NCBI GenBank assembly: GCA_937894515.1
Contig: CALCRH010000100.1
Location: 1 to 5,592, forward strand
Origin: an uncultured Clostridia bacterium
GTDB lineage: Bacteria; Bacillota; Clostridia; Oscillospirales; Oscillospiraceae
Direction: 5' to 3'
Length of the DNA stretch: 5,592 nt
Shown here in pieces: positions 5,214 to 5,592 of this stretch. The position numbers and the translations under genes were made by a program. The notes under the pieces are model-generated. The model was not told the DNA's origin, ran no database searches, and saw nothing but the letters and a program-made list of their open reading frames with translations. Numbering within the stretch: position 1 is the stretch's first letter; every line of letters begins with the position of its first letter.

Positions 5214-5592
5214 CATGATTTTGCACCAGCTACTGCATATATCAATTTATTTATTAATGGTGAACTTAAAGGTGAGGAACAAGATGAATCTAAAGTCACA
5301 TTTGCAGATAAAATCCTTCCTGAAACAGAGAAACTTGATCCAAATATGCCTGCAGAACAATTTATTCATTCTGCACATGCTATGAGTGAAGTTCCTGGAG
5401 CATATGTAATTGTAAATGATTTGAAATTTAAAATATTAAAAGCAAGAATTGCTAATGATTTACCAGGAAAAGTTAATTCTCTTATTATAAATAAGTCAAC
5501 ATTCCTTAAATTAAAAGATAAAACGATTGAATTGCTTGAAGTTCAAATGGCGGGTAAGAAGAAAATGGATGGTAAAAGCTTCGCCAATGGCA
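5214..5592 (+). pseudogene. fmt: Methionyl-tRNA formyltransferase, C-terminal domain only (runs off window)
   Basis: Fmt formylates the initiator Met-tRNA; its C-terminal domain binds the tRNA. Only that part is here. From about 5241 the frame reads GELKGEEQDESKVTFADKI, the linker equivalent to the PQDES..ATYAPKI stretch of Fmt, then PAEQFIHSAHAMSEVPGAYV, LKFKILKA and IELLEVQMAGKKKMDGKSF, each matching a conserved C-terminal segment. The catalytic N-terminal half, with the HxSLLP-type motif, is absent: upstream in this frame lies the ParE remnant, with a stop at 5115-5117. The exact start of homology is uncertain (about 5205-5241). The frame is unbroken to the window edge. The DNA is far richer in A and T than the rest of the window, with Lys mostly AAA and Leu mostly TTA or CTT, which suggests a different, low-GC genome. 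It is either a true junction with foreign or chromosomal DNA or a chimeric join. Confidence 0.7.

Noticed and set aside
5054..5299. Minus-strand 81-residue frame
   Set aside because: It is the shadow of the ParE and Fmt frames, with no motif and no ribosome binding site noted.
1..5592. CRISPR arrays, tRNA or rRNA genes, insertion-sequence transposases
   Set aside because: I looked for regularly spaced repeats, cloverleaf features and transposase motifs and saw none.

Overview
The window reads as the mobilization end of an integrative and conjugative element of the Tn1549/CTn type, which is common in gut Clostridia. Behind it lie AT-rich accessory DNA and a broken junction. The assignment rests on gene order and protein signatures: the 3' end of a DUF3849-domain gene, a MobC-type relaxosome protein, a CD1845-type membrane protein and a MOBP relaxase, all on the + strand with strong AGGAGG-type ribosome binding sites. 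A Firmicutes host is inferred from these families and from the translation signals.

Layout. Positions 2-484: end of a DUF3849 protein, cut by the window edge, with a perfect 25-nt palindrome near its 3' end. 487-825: mobC. 910-1200: small membrane protein, followed by a strong intrinsic terminator (1207-1245). 1280-2698: complete 472-residue relaxase. 2699-3209: no convincing gene. Its first 140 bases hold a dense cluster of hairpins that could be a terminator plus an origin of transfer; the rest is a composition boundary and probable leader of the next operon. 3210-4403: secreted papain-like cysteine peptidase with a signal peptide, a streptopain-like propeptide and a C/H/D catalytic domain. 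4414-4878: membrane-anchored protein of unknown family, ten bases downstream and presumably co-transcribed. 4877-5179: a full-length RelE/ParE toxin frame with no usable start codon and no antitoxin beside it. About 5214 to the window end: the C-terminal domain of a methionyl-tRNA formyltransferase in very AT-rich sequence, without its catalytic half.

How the parts work together. The first block is the relaxosome module: MobC would bind oriT and help the relaxase nick it. The peptidase and its membrane partner look like cargo placed downstream of the relaxase. A secreted C10/C39-like protease with a small extracytoplasmic partner is the most interesting candidate for an undescribed two-gene system, with the partner as possible inhibitor, anchor or immunity protein; that role is inference. 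The ParE and Fmt remnants show that the right side of the window is a patchwork. The last junction (about 5180-5240) is either a real insertion or deletion scar, or an assembly chimera.
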